Source: FEN-1297 sp964618785 (GTDB lineage: Bacteria > Bacteroidota > Ignavibacteria > Ignavibacteriales > Ignavibacteriaceae). From it: 64,000 bases of DNA. Where the stretch lies: contig CAZUCY010000003.1 in assembly GCA_964618785.1 (NCBI GenBank), forward strand, positions 6,562-70,561, written 5' to 3'. Shown one piece after another: positions 27,994 to 37,167 of this stretch. Position 1 is the stretch's first letter, and each line of letters begins with the position of its first letter. The position numbers and the translations under genes are program-made. A model generated the notes under the pieces. The model had not been told where the DNA came from. It saw nothing but the letters and a program-made list of their open reading frames with translations, and did not search any database.

Positions 27994-28647
27994 ATGAAGT
28001 TAATTCCACATAATTTTTTAGGTGCATTTGTTATTTCAATATTAATGCTAAGCATAAATTATGCTCAAAATTTAAATTTGACAGAAATAATTGGAAATTG
28101 GGAGTCTGTAAGCAGTGAAAACAGCCATGTGGAATCTATCAGATTTGATCTTGACAGTACATTTTATATCCAATCGGTTCTGAGCGCCGAATATTCTTAC
28201 ATTATAGTTGGTAATAAAATGATTGCAAAGTTATTAAATTCAAAAAAAATATTTATAGATACAACTGATATTGTTATTAAGAAAGACACATTAATTAGTA
28301 TTTTAAGAAGAAATGGTAATGAAGAAATCACAACCATGGTAAGAATCCCCGGTGAAATTTCTGATTCGGCTGGCATTGCCGGGAATTATAAATGGAAATA
28401 TCCAAATGCACATACAGCTTTTTCAAAATTTACTAAGGATGGAGTTTGGCTCTTTCGGCTTCCTATAGAAACTTACTATGGTAAGTATAAAATATCATCT
28501 GATTCAATAATATTTTCTTATACTGGTTTGCCCGCCCATATAATGAAATTCTGGCTTGATAGTAAAGTTCTTATACTAACGGATAATAATACCGGGAAAG
28601 AAACTTTATACAGAAAAGTTGATTATTTTGTCAAAGAAGATAAATAA
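27994..28647 (+). CDS. Exported protein with lipocalin-like character
   Basis: A 217-residue protein with a signal peptide (LGAFVISILMLSINYAQ). LTEIIGNWESVSSENSHVES and FDLDSTFYIQS resemble the opening of lipocalin-like domains, where G-x-W is conserved, and a similar unit seems to repeat in the second half (GIAGNYKWKYPNAHTAFSKF, YGKYKISSDSIIF). This suggests two related beta-barrel halves. No enzyme motif is seen. It lies between the terminators of the surface module and the convergent PEP carboxylase gene, so it is likely transcribed alone. The function is unknown. Confidence 0.65.
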   Translation: MKLIPHNFLGAFVISILMLSINYAQNLNLTEIIGNWESVSSENSHVESIRFDLDSTFYIQSVLSAEYSYIIVGNKMIAKLLNSKKIFIDTTDIVIKKDTLISILRRNGNEEITTMVRIPGEISDSAGIAGNYKWKYPNAHTAFSKFTKDGVWLFRLPIETYYGKYKISSDSIIFSYTGLPAHIMKFWLDSKVLILTDNNTGKETLYRKVDYFVKEDK

Positions 28648-28724
28648 TTCTTCTTTTTTAATAATTATGGATTCCGCTCGCGATTAATCGTCTTAACTAA
28701 GGGGCCAGCTGAATCAGGTTTATT

Positions 28725-31535
28725 TCATCCCGTATTCCTCACCCCGGCAGCAATACCGTTAACAGTAGAGCGAAGTAGCATTAGAAGAGATTCTCTTTTG
28801 AATTTGGTAAGATTCTTCATTCTGAACTGTTTTATAAATTTTACCTGTATAAAACTGATTGGGTCAATATAAGGATTGCGAAGTAAAAGAGACTGCTGGA
28901 GGGATTTATCATAATCTAGCAAATTTTCTTCCCCTGTGATTGCAAGAACAGTTCTGCAGGAAAGCTCATACTCATTATTAATCATGTCAAAAATCTCTTT
29001 ACCTTTTTCCTTTTTGGAATATAGTGAGAGATATTCCCTGCCTATTATCATGTCTGTTTTCATAAGGACCATTTCAATATTTGAAACAAGAACCTGGAAG
29101 AACTCCCACTCTCTATACATATTTTTAATATCTTCCGGGGACGCAGTCTTATTTTTAATACATTGGTTTATTGCCGAGCCGAAACCATACCAGCCGGAAA
29201 TAGTTTGACGGTTTTGAGTCCATGCAAATACCCAGGGAATTGCTCTTAAATTGTATAGTTCCTTGCTTTTATCTCTTGAAGAAGGACGCGAGCCGATTTC
29301 TATATGTTCTATTATATCAATAGGAGTTATATTTCTAAAATAATTCAAAAAATCAGGGTGATTAATAAGTTCTCTATAATATGATAATGCATTGGTGGAT
29401 ATATTCTCAAATAAATCACTGTACTTATCAAATTTATCTTTTGTCTTTTTTAATGTTGAGCTGATTGTTGTACTTAAAACGGCAGAAGCCATTAATTCAA
29501 GATTATTTTCCGCAATTTCAGGGATTAAATATTTAGAAGAAATCATTTCACCCTGCTCGGTTATTTTTATTTTTCCTTCAATTGTACCGCTTGGCTGAGC
29601 CAGAATAGATTTATTGACCGGTCCGCCGCCCCTTGAGATACTTCCTCCCCTGCCGTGAAACAAAATTAATTCTATTTTCCTTTTGTCGCATAATTTCTTC
29701 AAATACTTTTGCGTCTTATATAATTCGTAGTTTGATGTAACAATACCTCCGTCTTTATTGCTGTCGGAATATCCAAGCATTATTTTTTGAATGTTGCCGC
29801 GTAATTTCAAATGCTGGGAATACGCAGTATTGTCAAATAACTCCTGCATTATTATATGAGCTTTTTTAAGATCATTTATAGTTTCAAATAAGGGAAGTAT
29901 ATCAAAATGTGAGTAAAATATTCTCTTGTTTGCTATACTAATTAACCCTGCTTCTTTTGCCAATAATAATGCGGTAAGAACATCACTGACAGCCGAACAG
30001 TTGCTTATTATGTAATCGTTGCAGGCATTTGCGGCAATATTTTCTTTTCCCCACTTAATAACACCGAATTCATTTATTATTTGCAGAGTCTTAAGGCTAA
30101 GACGGCAGAAATTATTTCTTAATGGTCTTGAATTTGTTATTTCTGAAGTCAGTACAGATATTTTATCTGTCTCGCTTAACAATTTAAAATTATCGTTTAA
30201 TTCAGCATAACATAGTATTTCATTTATCGCTGCTAATAAAAGTGATGCGTTCTGTCGTATGTCCATTGCAGCTAATCTAAATCCGAAAGTTTTCACTTTA
30301 TAAATTATAGGCAAAAGAACAGACTCTGCTATTATCTTCCCCTTATTGTCTATTAAACTTGAATACATTAAGTATAAATCATCTAAAAATTCCAATGAAT
30401 TTTTATAACCGATGCATGTCGGTTCCGCAGCCGGGCTCAAAATCTGTTTAGCTCCCTCTAATTTATGCCCGATGAGCATTAGCTTTGTCCGGTAAACTTC
30501 GGATGGATCACGGGGTACTTTATCGTCCGTATTACTACCAAAATTTATTCTATCTGTCAAAATAGACCTTTTCAATTCCTTACTTACCGGAACAGCATTT
30601 ACAGAAGAGCTTAAAGTGATATGCAGTGGTACTAAATCCCTTTGATATAAACTAATAATCTGTCTTTTATTGTTTAGTAAAGTAGTTTTTGTAATATCCA
30701 CGGTTACATAAGGATGTCCGTCCCTATCCCCGCCAATCCATGAACCGAATTTTAATATTGAAGGGGCATTATCATTTATATCATAGATAGATTTCAATTT
30801 CTTATTTAATGATTGATAAAAATCAGGAATTAAATCATATAATACTTCTTTAAAAAAGAATAATCCGTGTTGAATTTCATCTTTCACTGTGACTTTGTGA
30901 AAACGAACTTCGTTTGATTGCCACAGCAGTGTTATTTCCGTCTGAAGCCTTAGTCGAATTTCCTCTATTTCATCAACAGTATTAATGTAAAGTTCCTTCG
31001 TCAGTAAAAGACGGCTTATTATTAATATCTTCCGTAAAATCGTCTGCCGTGCGGCTTCAGTAGGGTGCGCGGTAAAAACAGGTATAATTTCTATTTGATT
31101 AAGGATTCTCTTTAATTTTTCCCTGCCGACTTTCTCAGACTTTAATCGTATTAGAACATTTGTAAGCGATCCTGTTTCCGGAAGTTTATTCTGAACAACT
31201 TTATTTCTTTGAATTCTAATTCTATGTACTTCATCCGCAGCATTTACAAGAATGAAGTAGATAGAAAAAGCTTTCACCACCTTAGTTGCCTTTTCTATAC
31301 TGAAAGAATTGATCACAGTTATAATTTCAGCTATAATTGAATCGCTATTTCCATCCTGCGGTTCGTTTCTGAGTTGCTTTGTTAATGATCTAAGTCTTTC
31401 AACTGCTTCATATACGCTCTTTCCGGCTTGTTTTTTTAGAACATTGCCCAAAATAGTTCCAAGTTCTTTAATATCTCTTTTTAGGGGTGCATCCTCTATA
31501 AAATCTTCAAGGTGTTTGAGAGACATTTTATTCAT
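28725..31535 (-). CDS. ppc: Phosphoenolpyruvate carboxylase
   Basis: Fixes bicarbonate onto PEP to give oxaloacetate, refilling the TCA cycle. The protein has 936 residues, normal for the family. H157 in VFTAHPTEAARQT corresponds to the essential His of the E. coli enzyme. GGDRDGHPYVT, MLGYSDSNKDGG and LFHGRGGSISRGGGP are the diagnostic active-site motifs, and the C terminus is GIAAGVRNTG, the conserved tail that reaches the active site. The first ATG at 31535 is taken; the ATG three codons later is equally possible. The gene stands alone and diverges from the surface lipoprotein gene at 31683. Confidence 0.97.
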   Translation of the reverse strand: MNKMSLKHLEDFIEDAPLKRDIKELGTILGNVLKKQAGKSVYEAVERLRSLTKQLRNEPQDGNSDSIIAEIITVINSFSIEKATKVVKAFSIYFILVNAADEVHRIRIQRNKVVQNKLPETGSLTNVLIRLKSEKVGREKLKRILNQIEIIPVFTAHPTEAARQTILRKILIISRLLLTKELYINTVDEIEEIRLRLQTEITLLWQSNEVRFHKVTVKDEIQHGLFFFKEVLYDLIPDFYQSLNKKLKSIYDINDNAPSILKFGSWIGGDRDGHPYVTVDITKTTLLNNKRQIISLYQRDLVPLHITLSSSVNAVPVSKELKRSILTDRINFGSNTDDKVPRDPSEVYRTKLMLIGHKLEGAKQILSPAAEPTCIGYKNSLEFLDDLYLMYSSLIDNKGKIIAESVLLPIIYKVKTFGFRLAAMDIRQNASLLLAAINEILCYAELNDNFKLLSETDKISVLTSEITNSRPLRNNFCRLSLKTLQIINEFGVIKWGKENIAANACNDYIISNCSAVSDVLTALLLAKEAGLISIANKRIFYSHFDILPLFETINDLKKAHIIMQELFDNTAYSQHLKLRGNIQKIMLGYSDSNKDGGIVTSNYELYKTQKYLKKLCDKRKIELILFHGRGGSISRGGGPVNKSILAQPSGTIEGKIKITEQGEMISSKYLIPEIAENNLELMASAVLSTTISSTLKKTKDKFDKYSDLFENISTNALSYYRELINHPDFLNYFRNITPIDIIEHIEIGSRPSSRDKSKELYNLRAIPWVFAWTQNRQTISGWYGFGSAINQCIKNKTASPEDIKNMYREWEFFQVLVSNIEMVLMKTDMIIGREYLSLYSKKEKGKEIFDMINNEYELSCRTVLAITGEENLLDYDKSLQQSLLLRNPYIDPISFIQVKFIKQFRMKNLTKFKRESLLMLLRSTVNGIAAGVRNTG

Positions 31536-31682
31536 AATTATTTCTATATTTTTCTTATATTATAATACAAAAATATAATAAAGTAAAAAGTGATTTCTTT
31601 CGGCTTTATTTTGCATAGCATGAGTTATTAACTAATTTTGAATGATGGATATTTAATCAGTTATTATTTAAAGGCTGACGAT

Positions 31683-34600
31683 ATGAAATTTATCTTTTTG
31701 GTTACCATTTCGATTATTTTAACTTGTATCGTTTTCGGATGTGGGTCAGAACCGGTAACTAAAGATGTAATCCCTGAAAAGTATAATCCAAGCATTACCC
31801 AAAAGGTAAGTGAATTTAGAATAGATTTTGTATACCGCAAACTTAAATTTAATATTCCGTTTGGTTCTCAAATCGATTCTATTGATGCAGATACACTTAA
31901 AAAGTCTATTAGAATAGAACTTAATGAGAATTTTAGTTACCAGCCATTTAGAAAAGAAAATATAAATGCAATTTATTCCGAGGTAAAAAGTGTTTTCGGC
32001 GATAAGTTTGCCGATTATTTATACACTATCAAAACGCTAAAACATCCCATCGAAGAACTGATTCCTAATTATTATCGAAATGATCCATCGAAATATGACA
32101 GTACAAGATTACAGTTAAATATGTATTCCCGACATGCGCCTGTTGTCCGGAATGTCAGCAAGGGATATGTGCCGTCAAATGGATTGTTTGGTGAAAATAT
32201 CGTATTATGGCCAAGTCATGGCTGGTACTATAATAATAAAGAAGGACGCTGGGAATGGCAGCGGCCAAGGCTTTTTCAATCCGTCGAAGATGTATTACCG
32301 TTATCGTTTGTGGTTCCGTATTTAATGCCGATGCTTGAGAATGCAGGAGCAATAGTCTTTGATCCGAGGGAAAGGGATATCCAAAAGAATTCAGTTGTTG
32401 TTGACAATGACTCTCCGGCAGATATAAAATTGAAGTATTACATTGAAATGAGCTCCAATAAAAAGAATAGTTGGAAAGAGGGCAGCATCGGATTTGCAGT
32501 AGGTAAATTTCCTTATTCTTCAGGTTACAATCCTTTTACTAAAGGAACTAGCCGTATGATTATTTCAGATACAGTTGAATCTGCTTCTGCCTGTTGGATT
32601 CCGAAGATTCCCGCAAAAGGTAATTATGCGGTTTATATTTCGTATTCTGCATCTGCAAATAATGCCTCTGATGTAGAATATGTCGTTTACCATGGAGGTA
32701 CAAAAACAAATTTCATTGTTAACCAAAAAATAGGCGGAAACACATGGATTTATCTGGGGGAGTTTAAATTTGATAAAGGCTATAATCCTGAAAGAGATAA
32801 GGTCGTATTATCTAATATAAGTAATAAACCGGGTGAAATTATTTCTGCCGATGCAATTCGGTTCGGCGGTGGTGAAGGGATAATTGAAAGAGGAGGAAAT
32901 ACAAGCGATCGACCTAAAATATTTGAAGCTGCAAGATATTATTTGCAATATGCTGGCATTCCGGACACATTGGTTTATGATTTAGATCATGATACAAATG
33001 ATTATTCGGATGATTATAAAAGTCGTGCAGAATATGTTAATTATCTATACGGTAAACCTTTTGGACCAAATATGGATAGAGATGTTAAAGGACTCGGTAT
33101 TCCAATTGATCTTTCTCTTGCTTTTCACACCGATGCAGGAATAATGCATAATGATACTTCATTCGGCACTCTGGCAATTTATAGTATTCCTGATGCAAAA
33201 ATGAAGGACGTCTTCCCCGATGAGTCATCAAGATATGTCAACAGGGATCTTGCTGATATAATTCAAACTCAAATTGTGAATGATATACGTGCAAAATATG
33301 ATTCAACCTGGACAAGAAGACAGCTTAAGAATGCAGATTATAGTGAAGTAGTTCGTCCCAATGTTCCTTCAGTTTTAGTGGAACTATTATCGCATCAAAA
33401 TCTCAATGACATGAAACTAGCACTTGATCCCAGTTTTCGCTTTGATGTTTCAAGAGCAATCTATAAAGGAATATTACGTTTCTTGTCTACTCAATATAAA
33501 TATCCATATGCTGTTGAACCTCTGCCTGTAAAAAGTTTCAGTTCCTCCTTTGATCAAGATGGAAATGTTATCCTGAGATGGAAACCGGCTGATGACACGC
33601 TTGAACCAACAGCAATGCCCGAAAAATATATTGTTTACGCAAGAATTAACGACGGCAGCTTTGACAATGGTGTAGTTGTTGATGAACCACATGTAATTCT
33701 CAAAGATATTGAACCCGGAGTTATATATAGTTATAAAGTGACTGCTGTTAATAAAGGGGGGGAAAGTTTTCCTTCGGAGATTCTTTCTGTTTGCAGATTG
33801 AAAAATAATAAAGAACCTGTTTTAATAATCAATGGATTTTATAGAACTTCTGGACCGGCAGTTATTGAAGATTCAAAGTACAATGGATTTTTTAACACTA
33901 TTGATCCCGGAATCCCTGATAAATATGATTTAAGCTTTACAGGTAATCAATATGATTTTGATTCCACACATCCATTTATTTCTAATGATGAACCGGGCTG
34001 GGGGGCAAGTTATGCTGATTATGAAGCAAAAATTATTGCCGGTAATACATTTGATTATCCTTATATACATGGTGTATCAATAAAAGAATCAGGATATTCT
34101 TTTGTCTCTGCCGGAGTTGAGGCTGTAGAGGATAGTTCGTTTGGTATTTTTAATTATAAATTCGTCGATTTGATATTAGGTGAACAGAAATATGCTAATT
34201 TTAAAAAAGAAAGAGTTGATTCCCTTGAAAAGGATAATTATAAGACATTTCCGAAGAAACTTCAAAAGATAATTGAAAAATACACTCAATCGGGAGGAAA
34301 TTTATTTATTTCCGGTTCTTATGTGGGAAGTGATTTATTTAATAATCAAAAAACGGACAGCACGGAAATAAATTTCGCGGAAAAAGTTCTTAAATATAAA
34401 TTGGATACAGACCATGCTTCAAGAAACGGAGAAGTGTATTCTGTGAATACTGATTTTATTAAGGGATTTACTAATATTAAATTTAATACAGAGCTTAATG
34501 ATTCAATTTATGCAGCACAAGCTCCCGATGCAATAAATAGTGCAGACGGCAGTAAGGTAATCCTTCGTTACACTGAAAATAAATTTCCTGCAGGTATTGC

Positions 34601-34712
34601 ATACAAAGCAAAATATGGAATCATAATTTTGGGATTCCCATTTGAGACAATAAAGACCGAAATTGAAAGAAATCTTATAATGAAGGAAGTTATCAATTAT
34701 CTGCTAAAGTAA
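31683..34712 (+). CDS. Surface lipoprotein with amidase-like, golvesin-like and fibronectin-III domains
   Basis: From ATG 31683 the protein has 1009 residues and a lipoprotein signal (ILTCIVFGCGS, Cys after FG). Next is a region with NIVLWPSHGWYYNNKEGRW, VPYLMPMLENAGAIVFDPRE and, later, SLAFHTDAGI and VLVELLSHQN. His and Glu in these spots match N-acetylmuramoyl-L-alanine amidase_3-type zinc sites. A golvesin/xanthan-lyase-like beta domain is inserted between them (SACWIPKIPAKGNYAVYISY, TWIYLGEFKFDKG, ISADAIRFGGG). A fibronectin-III domain (ILRWKPADD, YSYKVTAVNKGGESFPSEI) and a C-terminal Rossmann-like domain follow. The layout is known from Bacteroidota proteins of unclear function. It probably acts on cell-wall or surface glycan. 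An in-frame upstream ATG at 31638 would hide the lipobox. Confidence 0.75.
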   Translation: MKFIFLVTISIILTCIVFGCGSEPVTKDVIPEKYNPSITQKVSEFRIDFVYRKLKFNIPFGSQIDSIDADTLKKSIRIELNENFSYQPFRKENINAIYSEVKSVFGDKFADYLYTIKTLKHPIEELIPNYYRNDPSKYDSTRLQLNMYSRHAPVVRNVSKGYVPSNGLFGENIVLWPSHGWYYNNKEGRWEWQRPRLFQSVEDVLPLSFVVPYLMPMLENAGAIVFDPRERDIQKNSVVVDNDSPADIKLKYYIEMSSNKKNSWKEGSIGFAVGKFPYSSGYNPFTKGTSRMIISDTVESASACWIPKIPAKGNYAVYISYSASANNASDVEYVVYHGGTKTNFIVNQKIGGNTWIYLGEFKFDKGYNPERDKVVLSNISNKPGEIISADAIRFGGGEGIIERGGNTSDRPKIFEAARYYLQYAGIPDTLVYDLDHDTNDYSDDYKSRAEYVNYLYGKPFGPNMDRDVKGLGIPIDLSLAFHTDAGIMHNDTSFGTLAIYSIPDAKMKDVFPDESSRYVNRDLADIIQTQIVNDIRAKYDSTWTRRQLKNADYSEVVRPNVPSVLVELLSHQNLNDMKLALDPSFRFDVSRAIYKGILRFLSTQYKYPYAVEPLPVKSFSSSFDQDGNVILRWKPADDTLEPTAMPEKYIVYARINDGSFDNGVVVDEPHVILKDIEPGVIYSYKVTAVNKGGESFPSEILSVCRLKNNKEPVLIINGFYRTSGPAVIEDSKYNGFFNTIDPGIPDKYDLSFTGNQYDFDSTHPFISNDEPGWGASYADYEAKIIAGNTFDYPYIHGVSIKESGYSFVSAGVEAVEDSSFGIFNYKFVDLILGEQKYANFKKERVDSLEKDNYKTFPKKLQKIIEKYTQSGGNLFISGSYVGSDLFNNQKTDSTEINFAEKVLKYKLDTDHASRNGEVYSVNTDFIKGFTNIKFNTELNDSIYAAQAPDAINSADGSKVILRYTENKFPAGIAYKAKYGIIILGFPFETIKTEIERNLIMKEVINYLLK

Positions 34713-34890
34713 AATTGTAAGATATTAATCGGTATATATAACATCTATTTTAATTTTTATTGATAAATAGGATATTTATACTTAAAATTGTATTATAAAT
34801 GAAGTTATTGTAAAGTATGATTAGTTAGGACATATTTTTTGTTAATTATTGTTTCTTAATTTCTGACAATAATTGAAAGGGGGCTAAATC

Positions 34891-35462
34891 ATGAATTTAG
34901 CGTACAAAATTTTATTTATTGCATTTCTTTTCTTTCAGATTTCAATATATGCCGTAGATCAATTAACCGTTCAGAATCCGGATGTATGGGGTGCAAAACC
35001 AGGATATATTGATAAAGCAACTTTAGTAATTGAACCTATCGGGGGATATGTCGAGCAATCCTTATATCTTACTTATTCAGATCATAATCAATTTTCTGGG
35101 GGTACTCAACCTGAAATAAAACACAGCTTCGAACTTCCCCCAAGCTCGGTCATAACTGATTTATGGCTCTGTATTGGGGATGCGCAATGCAGGGAGTTAT
35201 GATGGAAACCTGGAAAGCCAGATCAATAATATATGATAGTATTGTAGTTAAGAAGCCTAATCCGGCTTTATTGACAATGAATGCAAATCAATATGATCTG
35301 CAAATTTATCTTTTAACTCCGGGAGGCAACCGCAGGGTAAAAATAAAATTTGTAACACCGACAACATGGTTTGAGAATACAGTTTCTGCTGTCGCCCCGT
35401 TTAATTTTCTTAATTCCAATAATACAACTAAAATGTTTTGTAATCAGGATAGGAGTCAGTAA
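34891..35462 (+). pseudogene. Broken VIT-domain surface protein gene (frameshift near 35180, 3' truncation)
   Basis: The first frame (34891-35202), with a GGGGG-type ribosome site, encodes a signal peptide (FIAFLFFQISIYA) and the start of a VIT domain (KATLVIEPIGGYVEQSLYL, FELPPSSVITDLWLCIGD). After a shift the second frame continues with AMQGVMMETWKARSIIYD, PALLTMNANQYDLQIYLL and VKIKFVTPTTW, the rest of the VIT domain. The normal proteins of this type run on for several hundred residues with T9SS tails, but here the frame ends after NFLNSNNTTK at 35462. That stop overlaps the amidase start (TAATG). Frameshift plus missing 3' part point to a decayed gene whose 3' end was deleted up to the amidase. 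Confidence 0.75.
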
Positions 35463-37141
35463 TGAAACCAAAGTATTACAAATTCCTTTTGCTTCTACTT
35501 ATTTCAATCTCTTCATTTTTTTTTGGTGCGATATTTATTATAACTAATGAAAATTCAACGATTACAAAAGAAGTGATTACTGCAGCCGAAAATATAATCG
35601 GCTTAAAATTTTCGGAAGCTCAACAGGATACCATGCTGGGATTACTAAACGATCGTTTAATGAATTATGAAAGTATAAGAAAGATAAACCTTCCAAATAA
35701 TATTCCCCCGGCTTTTTTCTTCAATCCCATTCCTGAAGGCTTCAATGCCCCTGCCGGAAAATCATCTTTCGTCTTAAGCGATTATTCGAAGACTGAATTG
35801 CCTAAAGATAAAAATAATCTTGCTTTTTACTCAGTAGGTCAGCTATCCTATCTGATTAAAACAAGGCAGATTACATCAGTTCAGTTAACAAATTTATTTA
35901 TAGAAAGATTAAAAAAGTACAGCCCTGATTTACATTGTACTGTTACTTTGACGGAAGATATTGCTAATGAAGAAGCGCAAAAAGCAGATAAAGAAATTGC
36001 CGAAGGTAAATATCTCGGGGTGTTACATGGTATTCCTTATGGTGTCAAAGATTTATTTGATACAAAATTTTATAAAACAACATGGGGCGCTGCGCCGTAT
36101 AAAGATCAATTGATTGATGAAGATGCGACCATTATTAAGAGACTAAAAGAAGCCGGCGCTGTCCTGATTGCCAAGTTATCTATGGGCGAATTGGCTATGG
36201 ATGATGTTTGGTTTGGCGGATTGACGAGAAATCCCTGGGATACCACGCAGGGTTCCAGCGGCTCATCGGCAGGTTCTGCTGCTGCTGTGTCCGCAGGACT
36301 TGTTCCCTTTGCTATCGGTACTGAAACATGGGGCTCAATTGTTTCGCCTGCTACAAAGTGCGGAGATACCGGCTTAAGACCTACTTACGGGCGTGTAAGT
36401 AGGCATGGAGCAATGGCTCTGTGCTGGTCGATGGATAAAATAGGGCCGATTTGCCGCAATGTTGAAGATTGTGCGATTGTATTTAATTATATTTATGGAC
36501 CTGATGGGATTGACCAAACTCTCTATAATTATCCATTCAGTTATTCACCCGAAATTAACTTAAAAGGAATGAGAATCGGTTATTTGGATGATGATTTTGA
36601 CAGCCCATATTCTTTTAAGACTAATGATTCATTAACAATTATTGAACTAAAAAAGCTTGGAACTATCCTCGTACCTATTAAGCTTCCGGATATTCCTGTT
36701 AATGACATTGCTTTAATACTTGATTCGGAAGCCGGTGCTGCTTTTGATGAGTTGACCCGGAGCGGAAAGGATGTTATGCTTGCAAGACAAGGTAAATATA
36801 ATTGGCCCAATATCTTCCGTTCAGCAAGATTTATTCCGGCAGTTGAATATGTAAACGCAAATAGAATACGTTATTTGCTTATTCAGGAAATGGAAAAAAT
36901 GCTGAATCAAAATAAAATAGATATTTACCTTGCGCCATCCGATGAAGGCGACAATTCATTAACTACTAATCTTACCGGGCATCCGCTTGTAGTCGTTCCA
37001 AATGGTTTCATTGAAAATATACACCCAACAAGTATAACATTTGTCGGGCGCCTGTTTGATGAAGGTAAAATTCTTGCGGTAGCTAAAGCTTATCAGGATG
37101 CAACAGGATTTCATCTAAAGCACCCGCCTTTGTTTAAATAA
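35462..37141 (+). CDS. Exported amidase-signature family protein
   Basis: A 559-residue amidase-signature enzyme. The N terminus (YYKFLLLLLISISSFFFGAI) is a signal or anchor, and about 100 extra residues precede the catalytic core. The Ser-cisSer-Lys triad is visible: K196 in YGVKDLFD, S268 in QGSSGSSAGSAAA and S292 in TETWGSIVSP, with the usual 24-residue spacing of the serines. TGLRPTYGRVSRHGAM and MDKIGPICRNVEDCA are typical of the subgroup often misnamed GatA. Location outside the cytoplasm rules out tRNA amidotransferase work; hydrolysis of an amide in the periplasm is inferred. Its start overlaps the stop of the broken VIT gene by one base, an accidental join probably left by deletion. 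Confidence 0.85.
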   Translation: MKPKYYKFLLLLLISISSFFFGAIFIITNENSTITKEVITAAENIIGLKFSEAQQDTMLGLLNDRLMNYESIRKINLPNNIPPAFFFNPIPEGFNAPAGKSSFVLSDYSKTELPKDKNNLAFYSVGQLSYLIKTRQITSVQLTNLFIERLKKYSPDLHCTVTLTEDIANEEAQKADKEIAEGKYLGVLHGIPYGVKDLFDTKFYKTTWGAAPYKDQLIDEDATIIKRLKEAGAVLIAKLSMGELAMDDVWFGGLTRNPWDTTQGSSGSSAGSAAAVSAGLVPFAIGTETWGSIVSPATKCGDTGLRPTYGRVSRHGAMALCWSMDKIGPICRNVEDCAIVFNYIYGPDGIDQTLYNYPFSYSPEINLKGMRIGYLDDDFDSPYSFKTNDSLTIIELKKLGTILVPIKLPDIPVNDIALILDSEAGAAFDELTRSGKDVMLARQGKYNWPNIFRSARFIPAVEYVNANRIRYLLIQEMEKMLNQNKIDIYLAPSDEGDNSLTTNLTGHPLVVVPNGFIENIHPTSITFVGRLFDEGKILAVAKAYQDATGFHLKHPPLFK

Positions 37142-37167
37142 GCTGTATATATTCAAGGAAAACATTA

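Noticed and set aside
35462..37141. gatA, tRNA amidotransferase subunit
   Set aside because: The protein has an export signal and belongs to the GSSGSSAG/TETWGSIVSP subgroup; no gatB or gatC is near.
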